The position numbers were made by a program, and so were the translations under genes. From Planctomycetota bacterium (GTDB lineage: Bacteria > Planctomycetota > Planctomycetia > Gemmatales > Gemmataceae): 64,000 nt of DNA. The stretch is taken from NCBI GenBank assembly GCA_016873095.1, contig VGYC01000007.1, positions 1 through 64,000 on the forward strand, in the 5' to 3' direction. The first letter of the stretch is position 1. Every line of letters starts with the position of its first letter. Of this stretch, positions 49,269 to 58,790 are shown in pieces. Below the pieces are notes generated by a model. It saw nothing but the letters and a program-made list of their open reading frames with translations, did no database searches and was not told the origin of the DNA.

Positions 49269-51292
49269 CCGACCTGCTTGTCCTTGGCACCGACACCGAC
49301 GCAGGCAAGACGGCCTTCTGCTCGCAGTGGCTGGCCGCCTTCCATGAACAGTGGGAATACTGGAAGCCCGTCGAGACCGGCAATTCTGATACGGCGACCG
49401 TCCGCGCGCTCGTCCCCGGCGCGTCGGTTCACGCGCCTTTGAAGGCGCTGACGGAGCCGGTGGCGCCCTTGCTCGCGGCGCGGCGAGCGGGCGACACGGT
49501 GCCTTGCGTCGCGACGATCGTTGCTGCTCGGCCGACGGCGGCCCCCGGTCGTGGCTTGCTCATCGAAACCTTTGGCGGGCCCTTCTCGCCACTGGATGAA
49601 GCGGATTTGCAGATCGCGCTGGTGCGGGCGCTGGCCTGTCCCTCCGTGCTCGTGTCTTCATCGGCTCTGGGCGCCATCGGACGGACACTGCAATGTCTCG
49701 ACGCCCTGGCTGGATCCGGTATCCGGCCTCTGGCGGTTGTATTGCTCGGTTCTTTGGACGCATTCGCCGCCGAGCAGATCGGCAAGCATGGACGCGTTCC
49801 AGTAGGTTCGCTGAAACTGCCCGCCGCCTGGGAACCGGCGGCCATCGCGGACTCGGCGCGGCAACAATCCGTCGCCCTTCAGGATCTGCGCGGTTTGCTG
49901 CCTCGGGAGGGCGAGGCTCCCGCCGAGCCGCGAACTCGCGAGAGTCATGACCGTCGGACGGCTCGGCAGGAGCCTCGCCCTCCCGAACTCGGACCTCGCA
50001 CTCCCAGACTCGAATCTCGCCCAACCGCGTCTGCCGATTTGCAGGCCCGTGACCGGCGTGTCGTCTGGCATCCGTATACCTCGCTGTGTGCGCCGGACCT
50101 GCCCTTGCCGTGCATCGGCGCCGAGGATGAGTTTTTGATCCTGGCAGACGGCCGACGGCTGATCGACGGTATTTCGTCGTGGTGGACGATCCTGCATGGA
50201 CATCGGCACCCGCCGCTGGTGCAGGCGCTGCATGACGCGCTGGCGCAAATCGATCATGTCCTGTTCGCCGGTGTCACCCATCCCTGGGCGGTCGACCTGG
50301 CCGAGTTATTGCTGCAAACGACACCCTGGCGAGGCGGCCGCGTGTTCTACTCCGACAACGGCAGCACCGCCGTCGAGGTCGCGCTGAAGATGGCTTACCA
50401 GTACTGGTGTCAGCAGGGCGAGCCGGGGCGGACGCGTTTCGTCGGTTTCGAGGCCGGTTATCACGGCGACACCTTCGGCGCCATGTCGGTCAGCCGCGAT
50501 CCAGTGTTCTTCGGTCGCTTCGAGCCGCTGCTGTTCCACGCGGACATCGTCCCGGTCTGTGCCGACAGGCTTGAAGCGGCGCTCAGGAAACGGCCCGGCG
50601 AGGTGGCGGCCGTCATCATCGAACCACTGGTGCAAGGCGCCGGCGGCATGCGCATGCACACCCCAGACGAGCTGCGCGACATTGTCGCGGCGGCGCGTGC
50701 CAGCAACGTGCTGGTCATCGTCGATGAAGTGATGACCGGCGGCGGCCGCACTGGAACCCTGTGGGCACATCAGGCCGCGCGCGTGGTGCCCGACCTCATC
50801 TGCTCGAGCAAGACGCTGACTGGCGGCATGATGCCGCTGGCGGCGACGCTGGTTTCACCAATGATTGTGTCAGCCTTCGATTCGCCCGAGCCCTCCGGCA
50901 CGTTCTTTCACGGACACTCGTTCACGGCGCACCCGCTGGCATGCGCGGTCGCCGTCGCCAGCTGGCGGATCCTGACCGAGCAACCGTCGCTCGCCCCGGC
51001 GCGCATGGAGGAATTCTGGCAAGCATCCCTCACGCCGTTGCAGGAATTGCCACACGTGCGCGACGTGCGCATTCGTGGCTGCATCGCCGCCGTGGAGCTG
51101 AACGTGCCGGGCGGCTACCTCGCCGATGCCGGGCGATCGATGCGGCAACTATGTCTGCAGCATGACGTGTTCCTGCGACCGTTGGGAAACGTGCTGTACG
51201 CGCTGCCGCCGTTGTGCACGTCGCCAGCATCGCTGGAGCGGATCGCGGCGGCAATGCACCATGCGGTGCGCAGTATCGCCGACCGCGCTTGA
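49265..51292 (+). CDS. bioDA: Fused dethiobiotin synthetase / DAPA aminotransferase (BioD-BioA)
   Basis: A 675-residue bifunctional enzyme. Residues about 1-210 are BioD: the ATP-binding loop GTDTDAGKT (8-16), KPVETG and the ETFGG segment. Residues about 260-675 are BioA: WHPYTS, DGISSWW, SDNGSTAVEVALK, GYHGDTFGA, VDEVMTGGGRTG and PLP-lysine Lys516 (SSKTLTGG). Together they convert 7-keto-8-aminopelargonate to dethiobiotin. The linker (about 213-260) is encoded in part by an 84-bp inverted repeat (49903-49986) read in frame. The order D-A matches plant BIO3-BIO1 fusions; bacterial fusions are uncommon. Confidence 0.92.
   Translation: MTDLLVLGTDTDAGKTAFCSQWLAAFHEQWEYWKPVETGNSDTATVRALVPGASVHAPLKALTEPVAPLLAARRAGDTVPCVATIVAARPTAAPGRGLLIETFGGPFSPLDEADLQIALVRALACPSVLVSSSALGAIGRTLQCLDALAGSGIRPLAVVLLGSLDAFAAEQIGKHGRVPVGSLKLPAAWEPAAIADSARQQSVALQDLRGLLPREGEAPAEPRTRESHDRRTARQEPRPPELGPRTPRLESRPTASADLQARDRRVVWHPYTSLCAPDLPLPCIGAEDEFLILADGRRLIDGISSWWTILHGHRHPPLVQALHDALAQIDHVLFAGVTHPWAVDLAELLLQTTPWRGGRVFYSDNGSTAVEVALKMAYQYWCQQGEPGRTRFVGFEAGYHGDTFGAMSVSRDPVFFGRFEPLLFHADIVPVCADRLEAALRKRPGEVAAVIIEPLVQGAGGMRMHTPDELRDIVAAARASNVLVIVDEVMTGGGRTGTLWAHQAARVVPDLICSSKTLTGGMMPLAATLVSPMIVSAFDSPEPSGTFFHGHSFTAHPLACAVAVASWRILTEQPSLAPARMEEFWQASLTPLQELPHVRDVRIRGCIAAVELNVPGGYLADAGRSMRQLCLQHDVFLRPLGNVLYALPPLCTSPASLERIAAAMHHAVRSIADRA
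49903..49986. repeat. 84-bp inverted repeat inside the BioD-BioA linker
   Basis: 28-nt arms (49903-49930 and 49959-49986, one mismatch; they include GGGAGGGCGAGGCTCC) flank a 28-nt centre. The frame remains open and encodes REGEAPAEP and later RQEPRPPE between the two enzyme domains. The element is unlike the surrounding catalytic domains. Confidence 0.9.
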
Positions 51293-51304
51293 GCCCCGAA
51301 CAGT

Positions 51305-52567
51305 TCAAGCGTCGCTGGGACACAGAAAATAATAGACTGCGGCGCCGATGCAGCCCATGGCGAACGCAGTCAGCAGCAAGACCTGCGGCCCCCAGAGATG
51401 CCAGATGACGGCGCCGACCAGCGCCGACCAGCAGGTCGCGAAGAAGCGCAGTCCCCAGTACAGGCCGACGCCGCGGGCGCGGACCTCTCCCGGAATCAAC
51501 GACGTGATGAGCGCCTTGCGGGCCGGCTCGCCGATCTCGCGCAATCCGTAGATGATGAACACCGGGATCAGCCAGTAGCCGCCCGGCGCGATTGCCAGCG
51601 CCAGCGGAAAGAGCGCGAAGAAGATGAAAGTCAAGCCGATGAACGGCCGCAAGCCACGCGAACGCGTCAACTGCCCGATGGGCAGATACGTCAAGAGCGC
51701 TGTGAAATGTTGCAGGGCGATGAGCGCTCCCACCTCCGCGATGGGCACGTTCTCCACCAGCAGCAAATACAGCACGACGAAGTCGCGCACCAGCCAGTCG
51801 CACCAGCGCGTGCAGACCTCGGCAAGCCAGAGCCCGCGCAGAATGGGATGGAACGAGCGCACAATGGCAATGGCCGGTGGTCCGGGCGGCGGCGCTGGAC
51901 GATGCGGCATGAAGCGCAGCTGGACGGCCAGAGACAGCATGCCAAGGGCGAGCGCCGTACCGACGAGGATACTCATGCCCCGCACCTGCCCGGCATCCTC
52001 ACCCCAGGTCTGCCGGGCCCAGCCGAGCAGCAGACCGCCCACGAACGGTCCGATGATCTTCGGCAACCGTTTCTGGATGGACTGCAGCGCGAACGCCATG
52101 CCGCGCCCGCGCTCGCTGACCGTCGAGCCGACCGTGGTGAAGGTCACTGGCACGGACAGCGGCTCCCAGCCGAGAATCAAGAGCGCCGCCAGCACCGCCA
52201 TCCAGGTGGCAGTTCCCAGCAGAAACAGGGAATAGCCGAGAATGGTCAGGACGCCGAAGAGCAGCAGCGAGCCACGGTCGCCAAGGCGGGCCGTGACAGT
52301 GCCGCCGCCAATGTAGCAGAACGCCTCGAAGAGATTGCGAAGAAACGTGTACGTGCCGACCAGCAACAGGATGTCGAGCGGCAAGTCGCCCGATGTACGC
52401 TGCCCACCCCACGAGCGCACGCGCAGCAGCTCCGGCATGAAGTCGCTCCAGAGCTGTTCGCCCAGGCCGAAGAGCAGGACCGATGCCAGCACCACTGCCA
52501 CGGTCCGATTGAGCGCGAGCAGGTTCGCCAGCCGTTCGCCCAGCTTGGGTCCCATGTTCCCTTCCAT
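51305..52567 (-). CDS. Major facilitator superfamily transporter
   Basis: A 420-residue integral membrane protein with about twelve hydrophobic helices in two halves, and the loop motif DRGSLLL of the MFS type between helices 2 and 3. It ends in an extra helix pair (VLLLTAFAMGCIGAAVYYF). The substrate is unknown; members export drugs or import sugars. The ATG at 52567 is used; an in-frame ATG at 52555 is preceded by AAGGG and is an alternative. It is convergent with the biotin operon (12 bp apart) and divergent from a dehydrogenase gene. Confidence 0.85.
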   Translation of the reverse strand: MEGNMGPKLGERLANLLALNRTVAVVLASVLLFGLGEQLWSDFMPELLRVRSWGGQRTSGDLPLDILLLVGTYTFLRNLFEAFCYIGGGTVTARLGDRGSLLLFGVLTILGYSLFLLGTATWMAVLAALLILGWEPLSVPVTFTTVGSTVSERGRGMAFALQSIQKRLPKIIGPFVGGLLLGWARQTWGEDAGQVRGMSILVGTALALGMLSLAVQLRFMPHRPAPPPGPPAIAIVRSFHPILRGLWLAEVCTRWCDWLVRDFVVLYLLLVENVPIAEVGALIALQHFTALLTYLPIGQLTRSRGLRPFIGLTFIFFALFPLALAIAPGGYWLIPVFIIYGLREIGEPARKALITSLIPGEVRARGVGLYWGLRFFATCWSALVGAVIWHLWGPQVLLLTAFAMGCIGAAVYYFLCPSDA

Positions 52568-52622
52568 ATAAAAGCAACGGCGACAAGCCCGCGCTTGTCC
52601 GGAGCAGCCATCGGAGATTCTA

Positions 52623-53651
52623 ATGCGTGTGCGACAGGCGGTCATCCGCGAGCCGTTTCAGGTGGAAGTTCGCGAGGCGGAGTTGCCGGCGCCGGCTGCC
52701 AACCAGGTTCTCGTCGAGACGCACGTCAGCGCGGTCAGCCCCGGCACGGAGCTGGCGGTCTATACCGGCACGCATCAGTGGCTGCGCGATCCAAATCTGC
52801 CGGACTGGAAGTTTCCGTTCCGTTCCGGCTACAGCGCCGCCGGCGTGGTGCGCGCCGTTGGCGCGGATGTCAAGGGCTGGAAGCCCGGCGACCGCATCAG
52901 CTATCCCGGCAACCATGCCTCGGCAGAGTTGCTCACGCTGGGACACGAGCGCGGCCGCTGGTGGAAGCTCCCCGACAACCTGGACTTCCTGCCGGCAGCG
53001 GTCGCCTGCATCGCCCGGTACGGCCTGGGCGCTTCGATTCGCGCCGGCATCACGCTTGGGCGGTCCGCCGCGGTGCTCGGACTCGGCGTCATCGGCCAGT
53101 TTGCGCTGCGCTGCCTGCTGGCGGCCGGAGCGAACCCGGTCATCGGCATCGATTCGGTGGCCATGCGCCGGCAGGCTGCGCTTGACGCGGGCGCCTGCCA
53201 TGTCATCGACCCAGCAGCAGGCGACACGCGCGACCAGCTCGACGCCTTCCTTGGGAAACGCGGTGTCGAGATTGTCGCCGACGCCACCGGCATCCCGGAC
53301 GCCGTGCCGCAGGCGATGGCGCTGGCCTGCGATGCCGGGCAGGTTGTCGTCGTGGGCAGCCCGCGCGGCAAGGCCAGGGACGTCAACTTCTACGACGACC
53401 TGCATCGCCGTTACATCGAGGTCACGGGCGCTCACGGCAACATGCTCTTCGAGCCGGCTCACGTCCGCCTCGCCGGCAACTGGGACATCCACAAGGCGCA
53501 GCGCTGGCTTCTGGCGGCGCTCGCGAGCGGCCGCCTCAGCCTCGCCGGTCTCATCACCCAGCAGATCACGCCGGCGGAACTGGGCACTGCCTACGACGGC
53601 CTGCTGAAAAGAAAGGAACAATACCTCGGCGTCATTGTGCAGTGGCAGTGA
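52623..53651 (+). CDS. Medium-chain dehydrogenase/reductase (alcohol dehydrogenase fold)
   Basis: A 342-residue MDR oxidoreductase. The N-terminal GroES-like domain includes SAVSPGTELAVY and GYSAAGVVRAVG; the Rossmann motif is GLGVIG near residue 157. The usual catalytic-zinc Cys is not seen at its place (SPGTE), and no structural-zinc cysteines are seen, so it may be a zinc-free type. It is NAD(P)-dependent by family, with substrate unknown. Its 3' end overlaps pdxA by 20 bp on the opposite strand. Confidence 0.85.
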   Translation: MRVRQAVIREPFQVEVREAELPAPAANQVLVETHVSAVSPGTELAVYTGTHQWLRDPNLPDWKFPFRSGYSAAGVVRAVGADVKGWKPGDRISYPGNHASAELLTLGHERGRWWKLPDNLDFLPAAVACIARYGLGASIRAGITLGRSAAVLGLGVIGQFALRCLLAAGANPVIGIDSVAMRRQAALDAGACHVIDPAAGDTRDQLDAFLGKRGVEIVADATGIPDAVPQAMALACDAGQVVVVGSPRGKARDVNFYDDLHRRYIEVTGAHGNMLFEPAHVRLAGNWDIHKAQRWLLAALASGRLSLAGLITQQITPAELGTAYDGLLKRKEQYLGVIVQWQ

Positions 53652-54663
53652 CCACGGCTTCGCCCTTGCACAGCAGTGCCGCGGTTCGGGCCGCCTCGAT
53701 GAGGCTGCTGGCGTCGGCAACGCCACGACCGGCGATGTCGTAGGCCGTGCCGTGAGCCACGCTGGTGCGGACGATGGGTAGGCCGACGGTAATGTTGACC
53801 GCGCTTCTGCCAGCCAGCAGTTTCAACGGGATGTGCCCCTGATCGTGGTACATGGCGACGATGCCGTCGAAGTCGCCGTCGCGGGCACGGACGAAGAGAG
53901 CATCCGCGGGCCAGGGGCCGCTGGCGTCGATGCCGGCGCGCCGGGCCTGCTCGACGGCCGGTTGAATGATGCGTTCCTCCTGATCGCCGAATAGCCCGCC
54001 GTCGCTGGCATGTGGATTGAGTGCCGCCACGCCGATTCGCGGCCGGCGGCCTTCTTGCAGCCGCGGCAGCATCGCGTCAAGCAGGCGAATCTTGTCGCTC
54101 ACATTGCGCTCGCTCAGGTGGCAGAAAACGTCGTGCAACGCCATGTGCAACGTGACATGCACGACGCCCAGGCCACGCGGCAGGCCTGGGCCTCGCGCAT
54201 ACAGCATCATGCCGTAGGAAGAGACGCCGCTCCGCTCGGCGAGGATCTCGGTGTGCCCGGGATACGGCAGCCGCGCCTCCTTCAGCCCTTCCTTGTGCAG
54301 CGGCGCGGTGACGATGCCGTCGGCTTGGCCCGCGCGCGTCAGGTCGATGGCGGTGCACAGAAAGTCGTAGGCCGCCTTGCCCGACGCCGCGCTGACCTTG
54401 CCGGCTTGCACCGCGCTGAGGTCCTCCTGGCTGCCGCTCAGGCAGGGCAGGACATCCCTGGAGGCTGTCGCCTCATCGGGTCGAGTGACGACGCAAATGT
54501 CGCCGTTCATGCCCGCGATTCTCAGGCCGCGCCTCAGCCAGCCGGGATCGCCGACCACCAGCGGTCGGCAGATCGCCAGCAGTTCCGGCCAGGCACGAGC
54601 AATGATCTCCGGACCCACGCCGGCCACGTCCCCCATCGTCAACAACAGTCGCGGCAGACTCAT
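53632..54663 (-). CDS. pdxA: 4-hydroxythreonine-4-phosphate dehydrogenase
   Basis: A 343-residue PdxA of vitamin B6 synthesis. It oxidises 4-phosphohydroxy-threonine with NAD. Conserved parts are TMGDVAGVGPEI at the start, HKEGL, YPGHTEIL with the metal-binding His, NPHASDGGLFG, MYHDQGHIPLK and RTSVAHGTAYDIAG near the C-terminus. The length is normal. The 3' end overlaps the convergent dehydrogenase gene. A REPIN-like doublet lies upstream (54761-54862). Confidence 0.95.
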   Translation of the reverse strand: MSLPRLLLTMGDVAGVGPEIIARAWPELLAICRPLVVGDPGWLRRGLRIAGMNGDICVVTRPDEATASRDVLPCLSGSQEDLSAVQAGKVSAASGKAAYDFLCTAIDLTRAGQADGIVTAPLHKEGLKEARLPYPGHTEILAERSGVSSYGMMLYARGPGLPRGLGVVHVTLHMALHDVFCHLSERNVSDKIRLLDAMLPRLQEGRRPRIGVAALNPHASDGGLFGDQEERIIQPAVEQARRAGIDASGPWPADALFVRARDGDFDGIVAMYHDQGHIPLKLLAGRSAVNITVGLPIVRTSVAHGTAYDIAGRGVADASSLIEAARTAALLCKGEAVVTATAQ

Positions 54664-54760
54664 ACGGTTATTCTAAGACCAGAATCATTCTCAGAACCAC
54701 GAGCGTGTGGCGCAATTCGCAAGAATTCCACTTGAGTTCTCGATTGACTCGAGTCCGCGT

Positions 54761-54862
54761 GCCATGCTCACGGCCTTGCGTGAGCATGGCGAGATGGTGC
54801 TCGATTTGCAAGGATGTCGCGGCGTGGCAATAGCCATCCTCACGCAAGCGTGTGAGCATGGC
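54761..54862. repeat. REPIN-like hairpin doublet (copy 2)
   Basis: Hairpin 1 (54761-54790): GCCATGCTCACG, loop GCCTTG, CGTGAGCATGGC, perfect. Hairpin 2 (54833-54862): GCCATCCTCACG, loop CAAGCG, TGTGAGCATGGC, with two mismatches. The spacing (42 nt) and inverse orientation match the doublet at 35755-35862 (48 nt). It fills most of the spacer between pdxA and the DUF1501 gene. Confidence 0.85.
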
Positions 54863-54884
54863 ACGCACAATTGCAGTCCAGGCC

Positions 54885-56351
54885 TCACGCGAACAGTGCC
54901 GTCAGGATCTCGCCGCCATCGACGAGTGCGACGGGGCGTCCTTGCCGGTCGTGCAAGGCGTGAGCGTGGGGATCGATGCCCAGCGTATGATAGATGGTGC
55001 AGGCCAGGTCTTCGGGGCTGACGGGGCGGTCGCTGGGCCAGGCGGCGTCACTGTCGGACCGGCCGTAGGCGATGCCGCCACGGATGCCGGCGCCGGCGAG
55101 CACGCAGGGGTAGCAGTAGCTCCAGTGGTCGCGACCGTCTTGCTGGCCGCGATTCTCGAAGCGCGGCGTGCGGCCCATCTCGCCGACGGCGATCACCAGC
55201 GTCTCGTCCAGCAGGCCGCGCGCCTGCAGGTCGTCGAGCACGGCGGATAGGCCCCAGTCCAGGCCGGGGAGCAGATGGTCCTTCATGACGCGCTCGAGGC
55301 CGGCGTGCATGTCCCAGCTGCCCATCACGTCGCCGCGCACCGCCAGGTCCCAGGCGACGGTCACGAAGCGTGCGCCCGCTTCGATGAGCCGGCGGCCCAT
55401 CAGCAGCGATTGACCGAAGAGGTTGCGGCCATACTGATCGCGCAAGCGTGCCGGTTCACGGCGGATGTCGAAGGCGGCGGCGACGCGCTCGGAAGCCAGC
55501 AGCCCGGCGGCGCGGGCGCGCTGCCCGGTGAAGTCACGCACCGCCGGCGAATGGTCGAATTGCCGGCGCCGTGCGTCCAGCTGGTCGCGCAACGAATCGC
55601 GACGGCCGAAACGCTCCAGCGTCACTTCGGGATACGGATCGAGCCCGGCCAGGCGAAAGTCAAGTTCGTCGTCCGTGCAGTCGCGGAAGAAGGGATTGTC
55701 GGTGGCGTGGCGCTTGCCGATGTTGGCGGCGATGCCGTCGTAGGCGCGGCCGAGCCAGCCGGCATACTGGCCGTTGATATTGTAGCCGGCCATGTGCCCC
55801 AGCCGCCGCGGCAAGTAGATGTAGCCGGGAAACGAGCGCGAACGTTGCAATCGCTCGTCCAGATGTTCGACAACCGAGCCGAAGGCCGGCCAGTCCCGGT
55901 CGGTGGCATCGACATTGTCCGCGCCCCTCTGCGCCGGCGGCAGCGGATGGCCCGTCTGGATGTAGTGCGTTCCGTTGTGGTCGTTCTGCCGGTGGTTGAC
56001 GGTGCGGATCACGCAGTAACGATCCGAGCGTGCTGCCAGCCGGGGCAGATGCTCGCAGATGCGCAGATCCGGCGTGCGTGCGGCGATGGGACGATACGGC
56101 CCGCGGATGTTGCTGGGCGCGTCCGGCTTCATGTCGAATGTCTCGAGCTGACTCGGTCCGCCGTAGAGAAAAACGAACAGCACGGACCTGGCGCGAGCAC
56201 GGGCCGGCAGAGCGTTCAGCGAGGGGGTCGCTGCCGCCGACAGCACGCGCGGCAGAGTCAACCCGAACAGCCCCGCACCGCCGGCCTGGAGAAGCTGCCG
56301 GCGCGTGTAGCCGGCGCATGTTCGACGCGGACGTCCCATTACGGTGATCAT
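54885..56351 (-). CDS. DUF1501 protein, Tat-exported
   Basis: A 488-residue DUF1501 protein. The Tat signal is TRRQLLQAGGAGLFGLTLP (about 16-34), so it is exported folded. The rest has the family pattern related to sulfatases and alkaline phosphatases: LYGGPSQLETFDMKPDAP, FGQSLLMGRRLIEAG, GSWDMHAG and VIAVGEMGRTPRF. DUF1501 proteins are numerous in planctomycetes, usually with DUF1549/DUF1553 partners; none is adjacent here. It follows a kinase gene by 42 bp. An ATG at 56339 is an alternative start. Confidence 0.9.
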   Translation of the reverse strand: MITVMGRPRRTCAGYTRRQLLQAGGAGLFGLTLPRVLSAAATPSLNALPARARARSVLFVFLYGGPSQLETFDMKPDAPSNIRGPYRPIAARTPDLRICEHLPRLAARSDRYCVIRTVNHRQNDHNGTHYIQTGHPLPPAQRGADNVDATDRDWPAFGSVVEHLDERLQRSRSFPGYIYLPRRLGHMAGYNINGQYAGWLGRAYDGIAANIGKRHATDNPFFRDCTDDELDFRLAGLDPYPEVTLERFGRRDSLRDQLDARRRQFDHSPAVRDFTGQRARAAGLLASERVAAAFDIRREPARLRDQYGRNLFGQSLLMGRRLIEAGARFVTVAWDLAVRGDVMGSWDMHAGLERVMKDHLLPGLDWGLSAVLDDLQARGLLDETLVIAVGEMGRTPRFENRGQQDGRDHWSYCYPCVLAGAGIRGGIAYGRSDSDAAWPSDRPVSPEDLACTIYHTLGIDPHAHALHDRQGRPVALVDGGEILTALFA

Positions 56352-56393
56352 GTCGCTTTCCCGGCATGCCCGATATTCATGGCCCGCTCCGTC

Positions 56394-58784
56394 TCACGGT
56401 ATCTTGCGCAACGGCATCCTGCTGACCTCGAGGCTCGTGAACCCGGCGCGGGGAAACTGCAACAGTAACCAGTTATTCGTCGTTTCGCCGACGAAAGTCA
56501 TGAACGACTTGTACTGGCCGGTGGACTCGACCCCTTGAGGCGTCAGTAGCCTGATCTTGTGAGACCTCTCATCCGGCGTGATGGTGAATGACTGAAAATC
56601 GGCAAGATTCGCCCGTACTTCCTCGCCGGCCACGTGAATCGAAATCGAGTTCTCAAAGCGACCGGTGTAAGCATACAGATGGTACGGCGTTAGCCGGAAG
56701 GTACGCTTGCCAAGTGCTCCGACGGTGGCGGTGTATCGCGTCATTGTCGGCTTGGCAGGTGTCACCACCGGCGCCTCGTGAATGAACACGGTTTTGGCGT
56801 CCTGGAAGCGATAGATCTGGCCGCTTGTCGAATCCTTGATCGAGCCGAGCGGTTGACCGGTGATTTCCTTGCCGTCGCGCAGGGCGAGCACATGGCGCTT
56901 GCCTTTCACGGTCGCGGACTTGACCTGGTCCAGGGGAATCATGAGGATCAGGCCCTGATCCACCACCAGGGTGAAATAGGCGGTCTGCAACTTGCCAAGC
57001 CCACTCATGCCGCGTTCCCGCCTGGGATAAAAAACGAAGTCGCGGAACACCGAGCCGTAGCCGTAGTCGGGGCCGAGCGGCGAGAAGTCGGTGCTGACGT
57101 CGCCGGCGAGCTTGGCCGTCACGCCCAGCTTGCTCGTGAGATTCACGCGGACGGGCCCTTCGCCCCAGGGTTTCGTCGGATCATCGGTGGGATCCTTGAA
57201 CTCGGGTGCCACGACGACCGGCGGTTCGGGCTCCGGCTCGACAATGACTTCTTTGGCCTTGTTGTCGGGCTTTATGGCGGGCTTGGGTTCCGGTTTGGGC
57301 TGCGACTTGCCGTCGTCGCCCAGCTTCTTGGCAGCAGCAACGGGGTTGCTCGGCTCTCCTTCGGCAACGTTTTTCCGCCACGGGCCCCATACAAGCAGAC
57401 CCGCCAGGATGAGCAGGGCCCCGGCACCAGCCGCGGCCAGCAGCCAGCTGCGCTGAGACAATCGCCGCGCGGGCCTTGTTGTCGGCAACTCCGGAGGCCT
57501 GGAAGCCGGCCCTGCTTGCGCCGCAGGCACGTTCCAGCCCGGTTCCACATGGTCGGTCGTCAACGCGGAAAGCGGCGGCGGTCCCGACTGTGATTCGGAA
57601 ACCGCCAGCGACCAGCCGTGCTCGCTCGTGCCCGAAAGCGGCGTCGCCTCGTCCGCTGATGCAACCGCCAGGGTCCAGCCGCGCTCATGCGAAAGCGGCG
57701 GCAGCGAATGGCCCGACGCAGGCGCAGCGGAAGGCGCCGCTGCGGCCGCCGCTGCCGGCACGGGCACCTTGGCTCCATGGCAGTGAGGCGCCAGCGCTGC
57801 GGCGACCTCCGCCGGCGTTCCATAGCGGTCTGCCGGATTCTTGGCGAGCATGCGCTGCATGATGCCGATCACCTCGGCAGGGATGTCGGCGCGCAGCGTG
57901 TTCAGGCTGGTCGGCTCGGTCTGCTGATGCCAGAGCAGCTTCTGCGTGAGCGAACTCTCGGGAAACGGCGGACGTCCGGCGAGCAGGAAGTACAACGTGC
58001 ATCCCAGACTGTAGATGTCCGCACGAATGTCAACGACGTGGGCATCGCGTGCCTGCTCGGGCGCCAGAAAGTCCGGCGAGCCGACCACGGCACCGGAGCG
58101 TGTGATGTCGTGACCGCCGGACGCGGCCGGCGCCAACGATCGGGCCAGGCCCAGGTCCAGCAACTTGACCGTTCCGTCGGTCGAGACCAGCAGGTTCGAC
58201 GGCTTGACGTCGCGATGCACCAGGCCGCGCTCGTGTGCGTGCTGCAATCCCAGGGCCGCCTGGCGGACGTAGTCGCAGGCCTGGGCCACGGGCAGCGGGC
58301 CCGCTTTCTTCGAGAGCCGGGCCAGGTCCATGCCCTCGATGAACTCCATGACCAGAAAGTGCTGATCGCCCACTTGCCCGGCGTCATGCGCGAGCACGAT
58401 ATGCGGATGCGCGACCTGTGCCGCGGACTGAATCTCGCGGCGAAAGCGCGCGATGGCCTCGGCGTTGCCCAGCCGCTCGCCGCGCATGACCTTCAAGGCC
58501 ACCAGCCGATTCATGACCTGGTGCCGCGCCTTGAAGACCTGCCCCATGCCTCCTTGCCCGAGGCGCTCGAGCAAGACATACGGCCCGAGGAGCAACTCAC
58601 GGGCGCGGCCCTGGAAAATCTGGTTCACCTGAAACGGCGTCAACCAGTCGCGCCGCACCAGTTCCCTGGCCAGTGCTTTCGGGTCGGCATACCCCGCCTC
58701 CAGGCCGGCGAGCGCCTCGCACTGCTCGGGGCTCAGGAGCGGTTGCAGCAACTCGACAAACTCGGTGGTGGAAGCAACGGGCAT
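56394..58784 (-). CDS. Membrane Ser/Thr protein kinase with a C-terminal beta domain
   Basis: A 796-residue kinase. Residues 1-65 form the helical N-terminal domain common before planctomycete kinases. The catalytic domain has GQGGMG 76-81, Lys98, HRDVKPSN from 190, DLG (in place of DFG) at 210-212 and APEQ. A Pro/Ala-rich linker leads to a membrane helix (about 447-467). The extracytoplasmic part (about 540-796) is of unknown fold, with two similar-looking beta segments. It starts 6 bp after holA and precedes a DUF1501 gene, so all three are likely one transcript. The function of the pairing is unknown. Confidence 0.92.
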   Translation of the reverse strand: MPVASTTEFVELLQPLLSPEQCEALAGLEAGYADPKALARELVRRDWLTPFQVNQIFQGRARELLLGPYVLLERLGQGGMGQVFKARHQVMNRLVALKVMRGERLGNAEAIARFRREIQSAAQVAHPHIVLAHDAGQVGDQHFLVMEFIEGMDLARLSKKAGPLPVAQACDYVRQAALGLQHAHERGLVHRDVKPSNLLVSTDGTVKLLDLGLARSLAPAASGGHDITRSGAVVGSPDFLAPEQARDAHVVDIRADIYSLGCTLYFLLAGRPPFPESSLTQKLLWHQQTEPTSLNTLRADIPAEVIGIMQRMLAKNPADRYGTPAEVAAALAPHCHGAKVPVPAAAAAAAPSAAPASGHSLPPLSHERGWTLAVASADEATPLSGTSEHGWSLAVSESQSGPPPLSALTTDHVEPGWNVPAAQAGPASRPPELPTTRPARRLSQRSWLLAAAGAGALLILAGLLVWGPWRKNVAEGEPSNPVAAAKKLGDDGKSQPKPEPKPAIKPDNKAKEVIVEPEPEPPVVVAPEFKDPTDDPTKPWGEGPVRVNLTSKLGVTAKLAGDVSTDFSPLGPDYGYGSVFRDFVFYPRRERGMSGLGKLQTAYFTLVVDQGLILMIPLDQVKSATVKGKRHVLALRDGKEITGQPLGSIKDSTSGQIYRFQDAKTVFIHEAPVVTPAKPTMTRYTATVGALGKRTFRLTPYHLYAYTGRFENSISIHVAGEEVRANLADFQSFTITPDERSHKIRLLTPQGVESTGQYKSFMTFVGETTNNWLLLQFPRAGFTSLEVSRMPLRKIP

Positions 58785-58790
58785 GGCGAT

